Counted from the stretch's first letter, positions 41,020 to 51,918 are shown. The stretch: 64,000 nt of DNA from Kosakonia oryzendophytica (GCF_900094925.1 NZ_FMAY01000017.1:1-64000); one strand, 5' to 3'. A program made the numbers and translations. Notes: generated from the sequence alone by a model not told the origin.

Positions 41020-41921
41020 TATTTCCCCCGTTTGGCGCGCGGATGCGCAGCGTCGTACACCGATGCAAGGTGTTGAAAATCAAGATGGGTATAGATTTGT
41101 GTGGTGGATAAATTGGCGTGACCGAGCAACTCCTGCACACCGCGTAAGTCACCACTCGACTCCAGCATATGGGTCGCGAAGGAGTGACGCAGTTTATGGG
41201 GGTGCACATGGCTGTTCAGGCCCTGTTTAATCCCCCATTCAGCAAACCGTTTTTGCACATTTCGCGCAGAGATACGTTTACCGAGCTTTGAGAGGAACAG
41301 CGCCTCGTCTTCCGCACCGAACAACCCGCGTAAATCAAGCCAGTGTTCGATCCAGATAACCGCATTGCGGCCAATGGGTAAACGGCGCTCTTTGCTACCT
41401 TTACCCAGCACCCACACTTCGCCGCTTTCCAGATCCAGATGCTTAATATCCAGATTCACCAGCTCAGAAAGACGCAGACCCGCGCCATACATCACTTCCA
41501 GCATCGCCCGGTCACGCACCGCCAGCGGATCGTTAAGATCGATATCCAGCAGCCGGTTCATATCATCCACGTCGATATTTTTCGGCAGATGTCGTGGCGC
41601 TTTCGGCGCAGAGATACCTTTCGCCGGATTGGCCGCCAGCTGGCCCTGGCTCACCATCCAGTCAAAGAAACTGCGCAACGCAGAGAGACGCAACGCCAGG
41701 CTGGCTGCGCCCAGCCCTTTGCGCCGGCTGCGCACCGCAATGGCGCGCACCATGGCAGCATCACATTGTTGCCAGCTTTTCAGATCGATCTCACCGGTCA
41801 AAGCGATAATGGCATCAAGCTGACGCTGATAATTAAGCAGAGTGATGGGACTGAGTTGGCGCTCAACGCCAAGATAGCGCAAAAATTTCGCCACGGCCGG
41901 AAAGAGCGGAGAATCTGTCAT
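41019..41921 (-). CDS. xerC: Tyrosine recombinase XerC
   Basis: With XerD, resolves chromosome dimers at dif. The 300 residues have an N-terminal SAM-like core-binding domain (1-100) and a catalytic domain with Arg in [22 protein letters not shown] (His and Arg), LGHANLSTT (His) and the nucleophile Tyr in QIYTH. It overlaps yigA by 4 bases. Confidence 0.97.
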   Translation of the reverse strand: MTDSPLFPAVAKFLRYLGVERQLSPITLLNYQRQLDAIIALTGEIDLKSWQQCDAAMVRAIAVRSRRKGLGAASLALRLSALRSFFDWMVSQGQLAANPAKGISAPKAPRHLPKNIDVDDMNRLLDIDLNDPLAVRDRAMLEVMYGAGLRLSELVNLDIKHLDLESGEVWVLGKGSKERRLPIGRNAVIWIEHWLDLRGLFGAEDEALFLSKLGKRISARNVQKRFAEWGIKQGLNSHVHPHKLRHSFATHMLESSGDLRGVQELLGHANLSTTQIYTHLDFQHLASVYDAAHPRAKRGK

Positions 41922-42625
41922 ATGCGCTCGATCCAGCGCTCCAGGAGATCCGGCAGCATCTGCGCGATTTCCTGTAACAGCTGCGTACCTTGCCCTTGCT
42001 GGTAATGATGAACATCGCGGCTGCTAAACAGCACCACGCCGAGATCGCCGTCTGGTCCCATCAGCGATAACGCCACTGAACCAATCGCTTTCGCCTCCGG
42101 CAACAGCAGCAGTAACTCCGGCCCGTTTAAGGAGCCGAGATAATGGTGTTGATGACCCAGACGCTGGATGCGTAACGGTTCGAAAGCCTGGCGAGAAAGA
42201 GCAAGATGAGTAAAGCCAGAAGGCGCACCAAGCCGCCAGCGATCGGGAAACAGGCGGATCGTTGCCCCCGCCAACCCTAAATCACGCGCCCAACGGTGAA
42301 AGCGATTGAGCATCTCTTCCAGACTGTGAGCAGAGGCCAGCCGCCCCTGCAAGCGCAGGAGACGATAGAACAAACCTTCATTCGCACTGGCCTGTTCCAT
42401 CAACAGCGTCATGTTCTCTTCCAGCACATTGATGTGATTGCGCGAGCGCGCCATGTGCCATTCTACCAGCGAAACGGTATCGCGTACGGCATGCGGCACG
42501 CGCATCTGTTCCACCAGTCGTGCATTGCGGATAAAGAAATCAGGATGACGCAGCAAATAATCAACAACGGCCTGATCTTCCAGTTCCGTCAGCGTTTCCT
42601 GTAATTCTTCCCCTGGTTGCTTCAT
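41918..42625 (-). CDS. yigA: DUF484 family protein YigA
   Basis: Unknown function; DUF484 resembles GAF domains. The 235 residues comprise an N-terminal helical part ([22 protein letters not shown], the DUF484 signature), a coiled segment (~65-95) and a GAF-like C-terminal half. It is coupled to dapF and xerC by 4-base overlaps on both sides. The fixed linkage to xerC suggests a shared transcript but proves no shared role. Confidence 0.92.
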   Translation of the reverse strand: MKQPGEELQETLTELEDQAVVDYLLRHPDFFIRNARLVEQMRVPHAVRDTVSLVEWHMARSRNHINVLEENMTLLMEQASANEGLFYRLLRLQGRLASAHSLEEMLNRFHRWARDLGLAGATIRLFPDRWRLGAPSGFTHLALSRQAFEPLRIQRLGHQHHYLGSLNGPELLLLLPEAKAIGSVALSLMGPDGDLGVVLFSSRDVHHYQQGQGTQLLQEIAQMLPDLLERWIERI

Positions 42626-43446
42626 AGATGAATAAACCCGTCATAGACATGTGCCGCCGGGCCAGTCATAAACAACGGTTGGCCCGGACCTTTCCATGCG
42701 ATATCAAGTCGACCGCCTGGTAACTCCACGCGCACCTCTTCTGCCAGCAAATCCTGTGCAATGCCAACAGCCACGGCTGCACACGCGCCGCTACCACAGG
42801 CCTGCGTTTCACCGGCACCGCGTTCATAGACGCGCAAGCGGATGTGATCGCGTTTTACCACCTGCATAAAACCGATATTGGCGCGTTCCGGAAAGCGCTC
42901 ATGGCTTTCCATCACCGGCCCTAACGTCTCTACCGGTGCGGTATCCACGTCATCCACTTGAATCACGCAGTGTGGGTTGCCCATCGATACGACGCCGCAC
43001 AACACGGTTTGTTCCGCCGCACGCATAATATAGGTCTTTTCCGCTTTGTTAGCGCGAAACGGCACCTGGGATGGTTCAAAGTTGGGTTCGCCCATATTGA
43101 CGCGCACCAGGTCGTCGTCCGTTACGCTCAATAACATACGTCCGTTTGCCGTACTGACGCGGATGTCACGTTTATTGGTCAAGCCTTTCAGGCGAACAAA
43201 ACGCGCGAAACAGCGAGCGCCATTGCCGCACTGTGACACTTCGCTGCCATCAGCGTTAAAAATACGGTAGTGGAAATCAAGCTCAGGATCGTAGGGCGGT
43301 TCAACCACCAGCAATTGATCAAACCCAACGCCCAGATGGCGATCCGCCAGGCGACGGATCAGCTCAGGGGAGAAAAAGACATTCTGCGTCACCGCGTCGA
43401 CGACCATAAAATCGTTGCCAAGGCCATGCATTTTTGAGAACTGCAT
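42622..43446 (-). CDS. dapF: Diaminopimelate epimerase DapF
   Basis: Converts LL-diaminopimelate to meso-diaminopimelate for lysine and peptidoglycan. Catalytic cysteines are in [10 protein letters not shown] and [10 protein letters not shown]. There are two adjacent ATGs. The second, at 43446, is preferred because GGAG lies 6 bases before it but only 3 before the first, and it gives the E. coli length of 274. It is cotranscribed with lptM. Confidence 0.97.
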   Translation of the reverse strand: MQFSKMHGLGNDFMVVDAVTQNVFFSPELIRRLADRHLGVGFDQLLVVEPPYDPELDFHYRIFNADGSEVSQCGNGARCFARFVRLKGLTNKRDIRVSTANGRMLLSVTDDDLVRVNMGEPNFEPSQVPFRANKAEKTYIMRAAEQTVLCGVVSMGNPHCVIQVDDVDTAPVETLGPVMESHERFPERANIGFMQVVKRDHIRLRVYERGAGETQACGSGACAAVAVGIAQDLLAEEVRVELPGGRLDIAWKGPGQPLFMTGPAAHVYDGFIHL

Positions 43447-43482
43447 CATCTACTCCATTTACGCGGATACAGAACGGTGACG

Positions 43483-43686
43483 TCAGTAATTCACCTGAGT
43501 CGGCGAGCCGTTATCACCGCGATCGTTACGATCCGGCGTGGTCGACTGGATGGTACTGGTCTGGTTTTTTGTCGGCGGTGGCGCGGTTTTATCTGCGGGC
43601 GGGAAATAGAGTGGCCCTTTCAGACCACAGCCCGTCAGGCTGAACAGTGTCAGCAATACGGCCAGCGTGCGAAATACATCTTTCAT
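43483..43686 (-). CDS. lptM: LPS assembly lipoprotein LptM (YifL)
   Basis: Small outer membrane lipoprotein that stabilises the LptD-LptE LPS translocon and helps LptD disulfide formation. The 67 residues comprise a signal peptide, lipobox LTGC at about residues 17-20 (Cys20 modified), then the conserved GLKGPLYFPP. The C-terminal half is polar and Thr/Pro rich. It is first in the dapF operon and divergent from cyaY. Confidence 0.95.
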   Translation of the reverse strand: MKDVFRTLAVLLTLFSLTGCGLKGPLYFPPADKTAPPPTKNQTSTIQSTTPDRNDRGDNGSPTQVNY

Positions 43687-43823
43687 TATAGGTTGCCTGT
43701 AAGTTCGTTCTTTCTGCGTTCTATCATCGCAGGAGAAGACACAAAAGCAAGAGTTTGCGCGTTTAGGGCAACGGGAAATGTTTCGCGTTATACTGCTGCC
43801 ATCATAAAAAACGGGAAAACAGA

Positions 43824-44144
43824 ATGAACGACAGTGAATTTCATCGCCTCGCCGACGGCCTCTGGCTGACCATTGAAGAACGTCTTGACGATTGGGACGG
43901 CGATAGCGATATCGACTGTGAAATTAATGGCGGCGTGTTAACCATCAGCTTTGAAAACGGCAGCAAAATTATCATTAACCGTCAGGAGCCGCTGCATCAG
44001 GTCTGGCTGGCCACCAAACAGGGTGGCTACCATTTCGACCTGAAAGGCGACGAATGGGTCTGCGATCGCAGTGGCGAAACATTCTGGGATCTGCTTGAGC
44101 AGGCGGCAAGCCAGCAGGCGGGTGAGACGGTCAGTTTCCGCTAA
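43824..44144 (+). CDS. cyaY: Frataxin homologue CyaY
   Basis: Iron-binding regulator of IscS-dependent iron-sulfur cluster assembly. The 106 residues match. The acidic ridge on helix 1 ([16 protein letters not shown]) binds iron and IscS, and the sheet motif [14 protein letters not shown] is conserved. It is convergent with cyaA, with a 32-base gap containing a small GCCCGG/CCGGGC hairpin. Confidence 0.97.
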   Translation: MNDSEFHRLADGLWLTIEERLDDWDGDSDIDCEINGGVLTISFENGSKIIINRQEPLHQVWLATKQGGYHFDLKGDEWVCDRSGETFWDLLEQAASQQAGETVSFR

Positions 44145-44176
44145 TCCAGGTTGCCCGGGCTATCCGGGCGCTTCCT

Positions 44177-46720
44177 TTAAGAAAAATACTGCTGCAACAA
44201 CGGTGCGTCGTTGTCCTGATTTGCCGGCGTGGCGGCGGTGATCGCCTGGTTGCGGAACGGTATCACTTGCGCACGCCCTTCAACATTCACAATCTGGTAG
44301 AACTGCGGCAGGTTGAAGTTGATAAAGCTGGAGCCGTAGGTAAAGCGATCGTGAGATGACGAATAGAAGCGGCTCACATCGCGCACCAGCTCCTCTTTGC
44401 TGCCTTCGCAGTGGTGGTAGACTTCCGCGCGATTGCTCTCATCCAGGATATAGATGTTAAAGCCCTCTTCGCCCGTCTCCTCAAAGAAGAACTGAATAAT
44501 GCCCTCACTGGCGAAACCATCCACCACGGCCGGTAACTGGACGTGATTGGTTTCAACCTGCACTGACAGCCCGTGCAGTTTGTTGTGGGAAATAGCCCCG
44601 TAAAACTCAATCGCGTTTTCCAGTTTCTGCACCGACACATTGAGACGTTCAAAGAACAGCCCCCAGGTCTGGCCAGCAACGCGCAGCGCTTTGAAACGCC
44701 CGGTCTCCTGGCGGGTGCTGGAAAGACGCAACTCAATGCATTCGGATACCAGTTGCTGCACACGCGTGCGAATCAGGCCGCGCAAATGCTGGCTGTAGCA
44801 GAACACTTCCACGCTGTCCGGCGGCGCGGCATCCTGATGCATTTTGCCAAGGATGGTTTTCAGCGCTTCGATCATCGCCTGCTCGCCGTTGAAATGCAGG
44901 GTACGCACTTCATTCCACGAGTTGCGGTACAGCAGGTCGACACTGCCGACCAGGCAGTTTTGCTGCTCGCCAAAACTGAACACATCAAGCTTACGGAAAT
45001 CGAAATGCACCACCTGGTTACGAAACGCCGCAGTCGGGTCATATTCCAGGTTGACGATGATCGCCAGATGACGGATTTCGCAAGGACTGTAGAGCGCTTT
45101 CGGCGTTGGCGCGGGCAGGCGCAGCGGGAAGTGATGCGACACATCGGCCACCATCTCCTGCAATTTTGCCAAATCGACAATGCCGTTGCCTTTAATAAAC
45201 AGATGCGTACGCGATGTCAGCAAACCGTTGAACCAGGCCCATGCCACCAGCTTATTCAGATAGCGGTTATATTCCAGCGGTTGATGGCTGACGATGGAAT
45301 CCATATTCGGCGCGCGGTTGTACAGATACCACCCCGAACGGTTGGCCCGGCCCGGCGGCACATGGATAAAGGTTAAATTCGGTTCAGAGAGATCCGGCGA
45401 AATTTGCGGGTTTACCAGCGTTACTTTGCCCGGCAACGCTTCAAACGCGGCGTACAGTTTACGGGTTAATACACCGATATCCTGCGGGCTGGCGGAAACG
45501 CTCAGATTATTACGGCGGGCAAAGCGGATCAGGTTACGGTAGCTCTGCATCATGGCATCAAGCAATTCGTTATGCGCCTCGCGCACCTGATCGATTTTCC
45601 AGTTAGCGCGGTTATCCAACATCGCCACGCGTGCATCGTCCCAGCCCCACTCTTTTACCAGTTGCGTGATCACTTCGCGACGCCAGCCAACACAGGCGCG
45701 TTCGCGGCTCAGTTTCTCGCACACTTTTAAGTAAAAACATCGACGAGCCAGATCGAGGCGAGCGGTGTCGTCAATAGCGACCAGATACTGCGTTACGCGC
45801 TCGAGCATCATGCAGTAATGATCGAGGCCAAACGATACAATTTCACCGTCATGCAGGCGCTGTTTAATATCTTTCGCCAGCAAACGCGTGTTGGGATATT
45901 CCCAGGAATAGGCTTCCAGCAACAGCGTTTTCAATACGGCTTTATAAGGAGAGTCGATACTTTTATAGAGTTGCCAAAGGCTGGCACCGAAATACTCTTC
46001 TGCGGAAAGCGTGCTTAAGCCGCCAAGATCCAGCCATTCGTTCGGGGTCAATACGCCCTGAGCATAGAGCGTCATCACATAATCGTCGTAATGCTCTTCT
46101 TCATCGCCCGGCACCATATTCCACAGAATACGTTTACCGGCAAGGCGCACAGCAGTACGGTAAAACTCATCCAGTAACAAAATATGCTGCGTGGAGCCGC
46201 AGTCCTCGCCGCCGAGGCTACCGCTTTCGTTATGACGGAAGCGGTTCTCATCAATCAGGAAGAAACTCACTTCCACGCCCAACGACGCCGCCCAGCTTTC
46301 CAGCAGGCTGCATTTACGCTGCAGCAATTGACGCTCTTCGTTATCGAGCCAGGATTGATGGCAGACCCAGATATCCAGGTCAGAGGAGCAGCTTTGCCCG
46401 ACCGAAGAAGTACTGCCCATGGAGTAAACCCCGGTGATCGGCAGCTCGCCTTTCGGCGACTCCTGCGGCGGGAGACCACGATGCAGTTCAAGTTCGTTCA
46501 GGTAATGAAGTTGGTTTTCATCAGGCGTGTAAAGGCAAATGCCCTGGGGAACGTTACCATCGAGGTAACCCGGCATCAGCGGATGATGATAATGCAGCAA
46601 TGTCGGCAGCAGACTGTAAACCTGCTGAAAAGCAGGGCCCATGGCAGCAAGCGCGCGATCCACACGCAGTTGATTAATGGCATCCAGTCTCTGTTTCAGA
46701 GTCTCAATATAGAGGTACAA
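44177..46720 (-). CDS. cyaA: Class I adenylate cyclase CyaA
   Basis: Makes cAMP, the co-activator of CRP. The 847 residues comprise a catalytic N-terminal domain (1-~450, with [18 protein letters not shown]) and a regulatory C-terminal half that responds to EIIA-Glc. It starts at a TTG (46720) with a weak ribosome binding site, as in E. coli, where the poor start holds down expression. A CRP site in the promoter region (46815-46830) indicates feedback repression. Confidence 0.98.
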   Translation of the reverse strand: MYLYIETLKQRLDAINQLRVDRALAAMGPAFQQVYSLLPTLLHYHHPLMPGYLDGNVPQGICLYTPDENQLHYLNELELHRGLPPQESPKGELPITGVYSMGSTSSVGQSCSSDLDIWVCHQSWLDNEERQLLQRKCSLLESWAASLGVEVSFFLIDENRFRHNESGSLGGEDCGSTQHILLLDEFYRTAVRLAGKRILWNMVPGDEEEHYDDYVMTLYAQGVLTPNEWLDLGGLSTLSAEEYFGASLWQLYKSIDSPYKAVLKTLLLEAYSWEYPNTRLLAKDIKQRLHDGEIVSFGLDHYCMMLERVTQYLVAIDDTARLDLARRCFYLKVCEKLSRERACVGWRREVITQLVKEWGWDDARVAMLDNRANWKIDQVREAHNELLDAMMQSYRNLIRFARRNNLSVSASPQDIGVLTRKLYAAFEALPGKVTLVNPQISPDLSEPNLTFIHVPPGRANRSGWYLYNRAPNMDSIVSHQPLEYNRYLNKLVAWAWFNGLLTSRTHLFIKGNGIVDLAKLQEMVADVSHHFPLRLPAPTPKALYSPCEIRHLAIIVNLEYDPTAAFRNQVVHFDFRKLDVFSFGEQQNCLVGSVDLLYRNSWNEVRTLHFNGEQAMIEALKTILGKMHQDAAPPDSVEVFCYSQHLRGLIRTRVQQLVSECIELRLSSTRQETGRFKALRVAGQTWGLFFERLNVSVQKLENAIEFYGAISHNKLHGLSVQVETNHVQLPAVVDGFASEGIIQFFFEETGEEGFNIYILDESNRAEVYHHCEGSKEELVRDVSRFYSSSHDRFTYGSSFINFNLPQFYQIVNVEGRAQVIPFRNQAITAATPANQDNDAPLLQQYFS

Positions 46721-46814
46721 GACATATCGCCTGATGTTTACAGAAAATCCAAAATAGCCGTTACCGGTTTTTCGACCTTGCCTTCAGGGAGGCAGACGAA
46801 AAAATGGTCTAAAA

Positions 46815-46830
46815 CGTGATCAATTTAACA
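46815..46830. promoter_or_regulatory. CRP site in the cyaA promoter region
   Basis: Read on the minus strand, TGTTAAATTGATCACG fits TGTGA-N6-TCACA with two mismatches. It is 95 bases before the cyaA start. CRP represses E. coli cyaA P2 through a site of very similar sequence. The rest of the 311-base cyaA-hemC gap (46721-47031) must hold hemC and cyaA promoters that I could not place firmly. Confidence 0.75.
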
Positions 46831-47031
46831 CCTTGCTCATTGACCGTAAAGAAAGATGCGCTACATACCAGTGTAGCAGTAAACGCTGTCTGTAAATTCC
46901 TAATTACGGTCCTGGCTGCGCCTGTATTGCGGCGCGACGCCTTTCTCTCCCTCCAGCGATCTTCTGTGGACACTGACACCCTAAAGCAACAATGTTAGGA
47001 TGGTCGACGGACGATAATGACGGTAACAAGC

Positions 47032-47973
47032 ATGTTAGACAATGTTTTAAGAATTGCCACACGGCAGAGCCCTCTTGCGCTTTGGCAGGCACACTACGTT
47101 AAGGAACGCCTCGAGGCGAACCACCCCGGACTCACGGTTGAACTGGTGCCTATGGTCACGCGCGGCGACGTGATCCTGGATACGCCACTGGCGAAAGTCG
47201 GTGGTAAGGGTCTGTTTGTAAAAGAACTTGAGCTGGCACTGCTTGAAAACCGCGCCGATATCGCCGTGCATTCAATGAAAGATGTTCCGGTCGATTTCCC
47301 TGAAGGGCTCGGCCTGGTGACCATTTGCGAGCGTGACGATCCCCGCGATGCGTTTGTCTCAAACCGCTATAACTCGCTCGATGAATTACCTGCCGGCAGC
47401 ATCGTTGGTACGTCAAGTTTACGCCGTCAATGCCAGTTGGCAGCGCAACGTCCGGACCTGGTTATTCGCTCTTTACGGGGTAACGTCGGTACACGCCTGA
47501 GCAAACTGGATAACGGCGAATATGACGCCATCATTCTTGCCGTCGCCGGTCTTAAACGTCTTGGCCTTGGTGAGCGTGTGCGCGTTGCGCTATCGCCGGA
47601 AACCTCGCTGCCAGCCGTGGGCCAGGGCGCAGTCGGCATTGAGTGCCGCCTGGACGACGCGCATACCCGCGCGCTATTGCAACCGCTGAATCATGCAGAA
47701 ACTGCCGTGCGCGTCAAAGCCGAGCGCGCAATGAATACGCGCCTTGAAGGTGGGTGTCAGGTACCGATTGGCAGCTATGCTGAATGGGTGGACGGAGAAA
47801 TCTGGCTGCGCGCGTTAGTGGGCGCGCCAGACGGCTCCACCATGGTGCGCGGTGAGCGCCGCGGTAACCCGGCGGACGCCGAGCAGTTAGGTATCTCGTT
47901 GGCCGAGGAGTTACTGAATAATGGCGCCCGCGCCATTCTGGCCGATGTCTACAACGGAGAAGCCCCCGAATGA
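47032..47973 (+). CDS. hemC: Porphobilinogen deaminase HemC
   Basis: Joins four porphobilinogens into hydroxymethylbilane. The ATG at 47032 ([13 protein letters not shown]) gives 313 residues as in E. coli; the open frame includes five more upstream codons. The dipyrromethane cofactor attaches to Cys in EGGCQVP near residue 242. It is divergent from cyaA and heads the hemCDXY operon. Confidence 0.97.
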   Translation: MLDNVLRIATRQSPLALWQAHYVKERLEANHPGLTVELVPMVTRGDVILDTPLAKVGGKGLFVKELELALLENRADIAVHSMKDVPVDFPEGLGLVTICERDDPRDAFVSNRYNSLDELPAGSIVGTSSLRRQCQLAAQRPDLVIRSLRGNVGTRLSKLDNGEYDAIILAVAGLKRLGLGERVRVALSPETSLPAVGQGAVGIECRLDDAHTRALLQPLNHAETAVRVKAERAMNTRLEGGCQVPIGSYAEWVDGEIWLRALVGAPDGSTMVRGERRGNPADAEQLGISLAEELLNNGARAILADVYNGEAPE

Positions 47974-48710
47974 GTATTCTGGTCACTCGCCCATCCCCGG
48001 CCGGGGAAGAATTAGTGAGCCGCTTGCGCACACTGGGGCTAGTGGCCTGGAGCTTCCCACTTATCGAGTTTACGCCGGGTCGTGAACTCACCTCGTTACC
48101 TGGGCGACTCGCCGCATTAACCGCCGAAGACCTGGTTTTTGTCCTGTCGCAGCAGGCGGTAACATTTGCCCATGCACATTTACAACAGGCAGGCCTACGT
48201 TTTCCCGAAGAGCCGCATTATTTCGCGATTGGCCGTAGCACTGCGCTGGCATTACATACGGTGACCGGCATAGATGTGCGTTATCCGTTGGATCGGGAAA
48301 CCAGTGAAGTGTTGCTACAATTACCTGAATTACAAAATGTTCAGGGTAAGCATGCGCTAATCTTACGTGGTAACGGTGGGCGTGAAGTGCTGGCGGAAAC
48401 GCTGGCGGCGCGCGGTGCGGAAGTGGAATTTTGCGAATGTTATCAACGTAGCGCGAAGTTCTACAATGGCGCCGAAGAGGCCATGCGCTGGCATACGCGT
48501 GGGGTGACGACGCTGGTTGTCACCAGCGGCGAAATGATACAACAGTTGTTTTCGCTTATTCCTCCCTGGTATCGGGAAAACTGGTTACTTCGCTGCCGCA
48601 TACTGGTGGTTAGCGAACGTCTGGCGCACCTCGCCCGGGAACTGGGCTGGCAGGATATTCAGGTCGCTGACACTGCAGACAACGATGCGCTGCTTCGCGC
48701 ATTACAATAA
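47970..48710 (+). CDS. hemD: Uroporphyrinogen III synthase HemD
   Basis: Closes hydroxymethylbilane with inversion of ring D to give uroporphyrinogen III. The 246 residues match: two alpha/beta lobes joined by a linker, with low sequence conservation typical of the family but clear [17 protein letters not shown] and [10 protein letters not shown] motifs. Its ATG overlaps the hemC stop by 4 bases. Confidence 0.95.
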   Translation: MSILVTRPSPAGEELVSRLRTLGLVAWSFPLIEFTPGRELTSLPGRLAALTAEDLVFVLSQQAVTFAHAHLQQAGLRFPEEPHYFAIGRSTALALHTVTGIDVRYPLDRETSEVLLQLPELQNVQGKHALILRGNGGREVLAETLAARGAEVEFCECYQRSAKFYNGAEEAMRWHTRGVTTLVVTSGEMIQQLFSLIPPWYRENWLLRCRILVVSERLAHLARELGWQDIQVADTADNDALLRALQ

Positions 48711-48731
48711 CTCTCATAATGGGAAGCCATG

Positions 48732-49886
48732 ATGACGGAACAACAACACTCCCCCGCCGAGGTTGAAGAAACCAAAACGGCTGACGGTGCAACGCCGCCG
48801 GGCAAAACAGAGAAGGCCCGTCGCGCGAACAGGACCAGCCTTGCGCTAAGCGCGGTCGCCATCGCTATTGCGCTGGCCTCGGGCGTCGGGCTTTATGGCT
48901 GGGTTAAACAGCAGGTTTCCACCCTGAACACCAATAACGGCGAAATCGCCAATCAGGTTATTGCGTTGCAGCAAGCGCAGGATAAACAACGCGCCGAGCT
49001 GGAAGGCATTATCAAACAGCAGGCCGGGCAGCTTGACGAGGCCAAACGTCATCAGGATGCGCTGACCAAACAGCTTGATGAAGTGCAGCAGAAAGTGGCG
49101 ACTATCTCCGGTTCCGATGCCAAAACCTGGCAACTGGCGCAGGCGGATTTTCTCGTTAAACTGGCCGGACGCAAACTCTGGAGCGACCAGGACGTCACCA
49201 CCGCAGCGGCGCTGCTGAAAAGTGCGGACGCCAGTCTGGCGGATATGAACGATCCGAGCCTGATCACCGCTCGCCGTGCAATTACTGACGATATCGCCAG
49301 CCTCGCCGCCATTACGCAGGTGGATTATGACGGTGCGATCCTCAAACTGAACCAGCTGTCCAACCAGATTGATAACCTGCGCCTTGCAGATAACAACGAT
49401 GATGACTCACCGATGGATACCGACAGTAATGAGTTGTCGGGCTCGATCAGTGAATGGCGTGTGAACCTGCAGAAAAGCTGGCAAAACTTTATGGACAGCT
49501 TTATCACTATTCGTCGTCGTGATGAAACCGCCGTGCCGCTGTTAGCACCAAATCAGGATATCTATCTGCGTGAAAATATCCGCTCGCGTCTGCTGGTTGC
49601 AGCTCAGGCCGTTCCCCGTCATCAGGAAGAAACCTACAAACAGGCGCTGGACAATGTTTCCACCTGGGTGCGCGCTTACTACGATACCGACGATGCGGCC
49701 ACGAAAGCCTTCCTTGAAGAGGTCGATAAACTAAGCCAGCAGACCATTGCAATGACGCTACCCGCATCGCTGCAAAGCCAGCCAATCCTGGAAAAACTGA
49801 TGCAAACCCGGGTGCGAAATCTGCTGGCACAACCTGCCGTTGCCTCTGAGCAAGCGCCCGCTGCCAACGCAGTGCAAGGAGAATAA
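48732..49886 (+). CDS. hemX: HemX family protein
   Basis: Inner membrane protein of the heme operon; it was once called uroporphyrinogen methylase, but its role is not established. The 384 residues have a polar, Thr/Glu-rich N terminus, one membrane helix (~34-54, [21 protein letters not shown]) and a long periplasmic coiled coil (~60-130), then an alpha-helical domain. Two adjacent ATGs exist (48729 and 48732); the second aligns with E. coli. Confidence 0.93.
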   Translation: MTEQQHSPAEVEETKTADGATPPGKTEKARRANRTSLALSAVAIAIALASGVGLYGWVKQQVSTLNTNNGEIANQVIALQQAQDKQRAELEGIIKQQAGQLDEAKRHQDALTKQLDEVQQKVATISGSDAKTWQLAQADFLVKLAGRKLWSDQDVTTAAALLKSADASLADMNDPSLITARRAITDDIASLAAITQVDYDGAILKLNQLSNQIDNLRLADNNDDDSPMDTDSNELSGSISEWRVNLQKSWQNFMDSFITIRRRDETAVPLLAPNQDIYLRENIRSRLLVAAQAVPRHQEETYKQALDNVSTWVRAYYDTDDAATKAFLEEVDKLSQQTIAMTLPASLQSQPILEKLMQTRVRNLLAQPAVASEQAPAANAVQGE

Positions 49887-49888
49887 AC

Positions 49889-51088
49889 ATGCTGAAAGTA
49901 CTGTTACTCTTTGCACTGTTAATTGCCGGGATCGTTCTTGGCCCTATGCTCGCCGGGCATCAGGGCTATGTCCTCATCCAGACGGATAATTACAACATCG
50001 AGACGAGTGTCACGGGGTTAGTGATTATTCTGGTGCTGGCGCTGGTGATGATGTTTGCGCTTGAATGGCTGTTGCGTCGTCTTTTCCGTACCAGCGCGCA
50101 TACGCGCGGCTGGTTTGTGGGACGTAAGCGCCGCCGCGCCCGTAAACAGACTGAGCAAGCGTTGCTAAAACTGGCGGAAGGCGATTATCAGCAGGTAGAG
50201 AAGCTGATGTCGAAAAACGCCGACCATGCCGAACACCCGATGGTCAACTACCTGCTGGCGGCGGAAGCAGCGCAGCAGCGCGGTGATGAAACCCGTGCGA
50301 ACCAGCATCTGGAGCGCGCTGCGGAGCTGTCTGAAAAAGATCCTATCCCGGTAGAAATCACGCGCGTTCGCCTGCAACTGGCGCGCAATGAGAACCATGC
50401 TGCGCGCCATGGCGTGGATAAATTGCTGGAAATCACGCCGCGTCATCCGGAAGTGTTGCGTCTGGCAGAGCAGGCATATATTCGCACCGGCGCATGGGCA
50501 TCGCTGCTGGATATCATTCCGTCGATGGCAAAAGCCAATGTCGGTGACGATGAGCACCGCGACGCGCTGCAACAACAAGCCTGGATTGGCATCATGGACC
50601 AGGCACGTGCCGACCTGGGCAGCGAAGGCCTGAAGAGTTGGTGGAAAAACCAGAGCCGCAAAACCCGTCAGCAGGTGGTATTGCAAGTGGCAATGGCCGA
50701 GCATTTGATCGAATGTGACGATCACGATACTGCGCAGGACATTATCCTTGAAGGTCTTAAACGTCAGTATGATGATCGTCTGGTGCTGGTGATCCCACGG
50801 CTGAAAACCAATAATCCGCAACAGATCGAGAAAGTGTTGCGCCAGCAGATCAAAACCCAGGGCGATCGTCCGCTGTTATGGAGCACGCTTGGTCAGTCGT
50901 TGATGAAACATGGTGAATGGCAGGAGGCCACGTTGGCATTCCGCGCGGCGCTGAAGCAGCGCCCGGAAGCGTTCGATTATGCATGGCTCGCTGATTGCCT
51001 CGATCGCCTGCACCAGCCGGAAGAAGCCGCGACCATGCGTCGTGACGGCCTGTTGCTGACTCTGCAAAACAACCCGTCAGGTAATTGA
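49889..51088 (+). CDS. hemY: HemY family TPR protein
   Basis: Last gene of hemCDXY. It has two N-terminal membrane helices (residues ~1-20 and ~40-62), then a cytoplasmic arginine-rich stretch (RKRRRARKQTEQALL) and TPR-like helical repeats to the C terminus. It has 399 residues. The function is unresolved; a role in heme/porphyrin handling has been proposed. Not to be confused with the Bacillus oxidase of the same name. It is convergent with glmZ. Confidence 0.94.
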   Translation: MLKVLLLFALLIAGIVLGPMLAGHQGYVLIQTDNYNIETSVTGLVIILVLALVMMFALEWLLRRLFRTSAHTRGWFVGRKRRRARKQTEQALLKLAEGDYQQVEKLMSKNADHAEHPMVNYLLAAEAAQQRGDETRANQHLERAAELSEKDPIPVEITRVRLQLARNENHAARHGVDKLLEITPRHPEVLRLAEQAYIRTGAWASLLDIIPSMAKANVGDDEHRDALQQQAWIGIMDQARADLGSEGLKSWWKNQSRKTRQQVVLQVAMAEHLIECDDHDTAQDIILEGLKRQYDDRLVLVIPRLKTNNPQQIEKVLRQQIKTQGDRPLLWSTLGQSLMKHGEWQEATLAFRAALKQRPEAFDYAWLADCLDRLHQPEEAATMRRDGLLLTLQNNPSGN

Positions 51089-51150
51089 TTCAGCGTCATT
51101 CGGGAGCAGGAAGGTAGCAACGCCACCTGCATCCCTATCCCTCTACCCAT

Positions 51151-51357
51151 AAAAAAACGCCTGCCGGAAGACTCAGGCAGGCGTTAAAACAGGTCTGTTG
51201 ACAACTAAATGGGTGCTTCACTCAACGTTATGTCCATGGTGTTTGATGAGGCCGAAGCGACATCTGTCAGTGGACGATAAGCACCGTAAACGGCTCTGCA
51301 TCATTCCTGAGTTTATGAAGCCAGAAGGCGAACATAAGAGATGGAATGAGCATCTAC
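51151..51357 (-). ncRNA. glmZ: Small regulatory RNA GlmZ
   Basis: The minus-strand sequence starts GTAGATGCTCATTCCATC and ends in a terminator (ACGCCTGCC, 10-base loop, GGCAGGCGT, then T7). The length is 207 bases, equal to E. coli GlmZ. The glmS-pairing segment AACGTTGAGTGAAGCACC-like region near 51210-51232 is retained. GlmZ with Hfq activates translation of glmS (glucosamine-6-phosphate synthase); RapZ/RNase E inactivates it. It lies after hemY as in E. coli, but aslAB is absent. Confidence 0.95.
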
Positions 51358-51363
51358 AGTGAT

Positions 51364-51384
51364 ATTATTGCACATAGCGTGCCA
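51364..51384 (-). promoter_or_regulatory. Overlapping sigma-54 and sigma-70 promoters of glmZ
   Basis: On the minus strand TGGCACGCTATGTGCA has GG and GC 12 bases apart, the sigma-54 -24/-12 pattern, ending 12 bases before the GlmZ 5' base. AATAAT at 51364-51369 is at -12 to -7, a sigma-70 -10. E. coli glmZ is known to have such overlapping promoters. Confidence 0.85.
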
Positions 51385-51490
51385 GGTTTGCATTAACTAA
51401 TGTTAACCCGCGCAATCTTTTAAGAAGTCAGTCAATTCAGGCCTTCTCCCCTTTTTCCCCTATGATAATTAGCCGCTTATCATGCATAAC

Positions 51491-51508
51491 TGTCGCCGCA
51501 TAACGACA
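51491..51508. promoter_or_regulatory. GlrR activator site 1 of glmZ
   Basis: TGTCGCCGCATAACGACA is a perfect TGTC-N10-GACA site, about 140 bases before the GlmZ start. GlrR is the sigma-54 activator of the GlrK/GlrR system. Confidence 0.85.
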
Positions 51509-51553
51509 CTTCCCTGAGCAATCAACTTACACCATAAATATCAATGCGTTAAA

Positions 51554-51571
51554 TGTCTCCTCCGGGCGACA
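51554..51571. promoter_or_regulatory. GlrR activator site 2 of glmZ
   Basis: TGTCTCCTCCGGGCGACA is a second perfect TGTC-N10-GACA site, 63 bases from site 1. Confidence 0.85.
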
Positions 51572-51585
51572 AGAAAGGGCGTGAT

Positions 51586-51603
51586 TGTCGCCTGTAAGCA
51601 ACA
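51586..51603. promoter_or_regulatory. GlrR activator site 3 of glmZ
   Basis: TGTCGCCTGTAAGCAACA has one mismatch to TGTC-N10-GACA. It is 32 bases from site 2. Three sites upstream of glmZ agree with the arrangement reported for E. coli. Confidence 0.7.
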
Positions 51604-51652
51604 ACGGTGAAAAAGAGAGAAAATACAAAGAAATGGAAAAAAGAGGAGATCA

Positions 51653-51682
51653 GAAAACAAAAAACCCCGCTAAAGCGGGGTT
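51653..51682 (-). terminator. Terminator of the tRNA operon
   Basis: AACCCCGC, loop TTTA and GCGGGGTT are followed by TTTT on the minus strand. It lies 6 bases after the 3' end of the proline tRNA. Confidence 0.9.
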
Positions 51683-51688
51683 CAAAAT

Positions 51689-51765
51689 TGGTCGGCGAGA
51701 GAGGATTCGAACCTCCGACCCACTGGTCCCAAACCAGTTGCGCTACCAAGCTGCGCTACTCGCCG
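51689..51765 (-). tRNA. proM: tRNA-Pro (UGG)
   Basis: 77 bases, full cloverleaf, with encoded CCA end. Acceptor CGGCGAG pairs with CTCGCCG; anticodon loop TTTGGGA has anticodon TGG; T loop GGTTCGAATCC. It is last in the argX-hisR-leuT-proM set. Confidence 0.97.
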
Positions 51766-51803
51766 ATATACTGCTTTTTGAATTTTTTGTTCAATCTAAG
51801 TTG

Positions 51804-51890
51804 TGGTGCGAGGGGGGGGACTTGAACCCCCACGTCCGTAAGGACACTAACACCTGAAGCTAGCGCGTCTACCAATTCCGCCACCTTCGC
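51804..51890 (-). tRNA. leuT: tRNA-Leu (CAG)
   Basis: 87 bases with a long variable arm, as in leucine tRNAs, and an encoded CCA. Anticodon loop TTCAGGT gives CAG. Acceptor GCGAAGG and GGTTCAAGTCC are as in E. coli leuT. Confidence 0.97.
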
Positions 51891-51918
51891 ATTCCACGAA
51901 ACTTTTACTGCTAAATAA

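Noticed and set aside
44152-44170. GCCCGG/CCGGGC hairpin between cyaY and cyaA as a terminator
   Set aside because: Short stem without a T run on either strand; could be a mutual end but not supported enough to list.
44573-45376. 267-codon open frame opposite cyaA
   Set aside because: Antisense shadow with unlikely composition; the cyaA frame is fully conserved.
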